A DNA stretch of 64,000 nucleotides, taken from NCBI GenBank assembly GCA_026545765.1, contig CM048843.1, positions 1,612,001-1,676,000 on the forward strand, given 5' to 3'. The notes below the pieces were generated by a model. The model was not told the origin of the DNA. It saw only the letters and a list, made by a program, of their open reading frames with translations, and did no database searches. Numbering within the stretch: position 1 is the first letter of the stretch; every line of letters starts with the position of its first letter. Both the position numbers and the translations under genes were made by a program. Source of the DNA: Plantago major. Its lineage: Eukaryota; Streptophyta; Magnoliopsida; Lamiales; Plantaginaceae. This document shows positions 62,101 to 64,000 of this stretch, piece by piece.

Positions 62101-64000
62101 ATCACCTCAGAAATCTACTCATCCATCTTCTAACCACGCGATTACTACTGAACAAGTAGTTGAGCTTTCTGAAGAAACAAATCAGAAAATACTAAACACT
62201 CAAACCAGATCTGCTCAACTCAGACAACTGCTGGAAGAAGAACAACAGCTCCACCTTCAACTGGAAGATCAAATAGCTAAATCCAGAGATAAGATTGATC
62301 AACTACAAGATCTATACTTAGAAGAAATGATTGCTTACTCTGAGGTTAAAGAGCTACGGGATGCTGTACAAGAGATCACCAAAGAACTTGATACTGAAGA
62401 AGTATCTGAAGTCAAGCATGATGCTAAAAGCATCATCTTGAAGAAGTACCATCCTCCTCCCGAAAGGAAAGAAACCAATCTACGAGATGGTTCTTTGGAC
62501 TCGTCTGATCGATGAAATTGTCGAAGGATGAAGATCCTTTGGGCTAATCACTCGGATGATGAAGAAGACAAGACTTTGGCGAGCACCGCCATGAACATTT
62601 AGCGGTTTCTCACTTGAAAAGGAAGTTGATTGCTCCTACAATATTCAACAAAGCAAACGTCCACTCCATGAATACATGAGCAGTACGCAATCTGGCTACT
62701 CTGAACAAGGAGATGTCTTCACAGAACAAGGAAGTAATTGCCTCCGTCCCCTCTGAAATGAGAAAGTTCACTGAGCTCATCACTCAGAGAAAACCTAGCA
62801 TAGTCATTGCTCGAGAAGATGCAGGAATGATAAGGGACGATGATATGTCTTTAGTGAGAAAGCTTTCGAGGCAAGTTACTGCTTTGGAAGCGGATGCCAT
62901 CCTAGGCCCATTAAGCGAGCTCCGATAAGGACAATGGACTTATCAAGCAAAATCAGGAGCTCAAAGCCGAACGTCAGAAGTTGGTTAGTGCCTATAATTA
63001 TCTACAAGGGCACTTCAACTCTCTCTCAGATTCCTTTATGAGACTGAGTTAGCCAACAATGACTAAGGGGGAAAGAATGTACAAATCTGGACCTCGAAGT
63101 CAGGGGGAATGGGAAGAAGGAGAAGAAAACAAGAAGAAATCTGGAGCTGGTGCGGCTCAGAAAGGAAGAAGAAAAACTTCCCAGCCACCACTCAGAATCA
63201 ATGAACCCTCCTCAAGCCAAGATGCTTTGCAAATAATAGCTGCTTCCCAGAAACCTACTGAAGGAACCAAAATGGTAACAAGGGCCATGGCACAGAAACC
63301 TCCAAGGAGTACCAAGGCTCCAAGGAGAAGACAAGTTAGAGGGATTGATGAATCTTCTGAAGAAGAAGAAGAAGGTCAAATCAAGTCCTTGGGCAATGAA
63401 GAAGGCTGTAAAACTCTCACAAGATCTAATCTTGATGATGATGAGGAAACTGATGAAGATGAAGCTCCTCTTCACAGAAAAAGGAAAATTGAAAGCCTAA
63501 CTGAGCCCATAGCTGCAAAGCCACTAGCAGCTAAAACACCCTCTGGAAATACCAAGTCTATCCAGGTGGTGGTTCTTCAACAACAACCCAAAGAGAATTC
63601 AAGACGAGAAGGAGCAGGTGAGAGTCGAGCAAAGACAAAGTCAACTTCCACTCAGGCCAGAAGAAGCCAAAATAGAGTATGTGAAGTATGACAATGATTC
63701 CTCTGTCTACAGGTGCATCAATCAAAAGAATGGCTATTGGATTCTAGAACTGAAGCATCTATTGGTAAATTCAAGATTTCCAGAACCAATCCATAAACAG
63801 CTCATGGCATGGAGAAAGGATAAACCTACCTTGATCAACACTAATCACATCAAAGCATGGTTGGATTTTGAAGTTGTCAACAGAATTGAAGCCATGAAGA
63901 AGGACCTCTCTGATGATTGTCCATATGGAAAGCCAGATGATGTGCACAAAATTCTGAATATCACGAGGCAGGCACAAGACCAAGACTTCTGTGGAACCAC
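59164..64000 (+). pseudogene. Extra gene of element C (intron-bearing, downstream of pol), C-terminus beyond window
   Basis: Starts with LEFYNNSRIISVFTKTFEIV and FEINTKDEELLEGVKELYSD, homologous to D. Mini-introns at 60815-60890, 60993-61075 and 61223-61309 (76, 83 and 87 nt) bound phase-0 exons of 102 nt (60891-60992) and 147 nt (61076-61222). The last exon carries INLVSEDDEEEEMNENYF, the coiled coil, a Lys/Arg-rich region (RRKTSQPPLRI; TRAMAQKPPRSTKAPRRRQV) and the start of the C-terminal domain before the window ends. No signal peptide or membrane span, so not a typical envelope protein. Many frame breaks between about 59400 and 62950 coincide with CAG/CTG changes and may not be real. Function unknown. 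Confidence 0.77.

Larger units (their letters stand above)
27518..64000 (-). mobile_element. SIRE-like Copia element D, minus strand, split by AB and C, continues past window
   Basis: Seen parts: 3' LTR (27518-28930), polypurine tract (28931-28945), and the extra gene in two pieces (29363-32692 and 48773-50425). AB (32693-48772) and C (from 50426) lie inside it. Its gag-pol and 5' LTR must lie beyond C, outside the window. It inserted into the LINE; the left flank ends AGGAG (27513-27517), so AGGAG should recur at its far end. Assignment to a SIRE-like Copia lineage is by homology with elements AB and C. Confidence 0.8.
50426..64000 (+). mobile_element. SIRE-like Copia element C, 5' portion (continues past window)
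   Basis: 5' LTR, tRNA-Met primer site, gag, pol and most of the extra gene are present; the 3' LTR must lie beyond 64000. It inserted into element D after GGCTC (50421-50425), so GGCTC is expected after its 3' LTR. It is the only element here that shows the order gag, pol, extra gene without interruption. Confidence 0.92.

Noticed and set aside
51490..62950. Methyl-cytosine deamination as the cause of the CAG/CTG differences
   Set aside because: Deamination gives C-to-T or G-to-A substitutions. Here bases are lost, gained or rewritten (CTG to CG, CAG to CGAG).

Overview
The window is plant nuclear DNA. The host genes are split by short GT-AG introns and include a chloroplast GAPDH-B gene and a plant glutamate-receptor-like channel. 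The mobile elements are typical of plants: a Helitron with a CTAG end, a Mutator-like element, a Stowaway MITE and Copia elements primed by initiator tRNA-Met. A small secreted peptide with the cysteine pattern of the olive allergen Ole e 6 hints at an asterid, perhaps Lamiales. That placement is inference.

Left flank, 1-10261, is nested transposons. The end of a Ty3-type LTR (1-1093) lies beside a decayed Helitron: helicase C-terminus at 1410-1805, 3' hairpin plus CTAG at 10230-10261. Inside the Helitron sits a Mutator-like element (2017-9962, ~200 bp terminal inverted repeats, 9-bp duplication TATTTCTTA). Inside that sits a complete but broken Copia element (2387-9176, duplication GTGAT).

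The gene island, 10262-26977, holds four genes: a small chloroplast (probably inner-envelope) membrane protein (+, 5 exons), GAPB (+, 9 exons), an Ole e 6-like secreted peptide (+, 1 exon) and a clade-III-like GLR channel (-, 6 coding exons). A Stowaway MITE and otherwise empty AT-rich DNA follow.

The right flank, 26978-64000, is a second nest. A LINE 3' end (RNase H domain, minus) is split by a minus-strand SIRE-like Copia element, called D here, whose 3' LTR is 27518-28930 and whose other end is outside the window. D is split by element AB (+, 32693-48772, duplication GTTAT) and by element C (+, 50426 to beyond 64000). AB contains a 5'-truncated minus-strand SIRE-like element E (35142-41496), itself split by a solo LTR (35920-37598, duplication GATTG).

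The most interesting feature is an extra gene carried by D, AB and C. It lies between pol and the 3' LTR, in the sense orientation. It is about 5 kb long, encodes a large hydrophilic protein (acidic tracts, coiled coil, basic stretches, conserved C-terminal domain), and its middle is a row of mini-exons of about 100-150 nt, mostly phase 0, separated by introns of only 76-87 nt. D and AB/C copies are clearly diverged yet keep the same domain order and exon pattern. A second observation is that copy C differs from AB mainly at CAG/CTG sites, by small insertions and deletions, which looks like a base-calling artefact at methylated CHG sites rather than true mutation.
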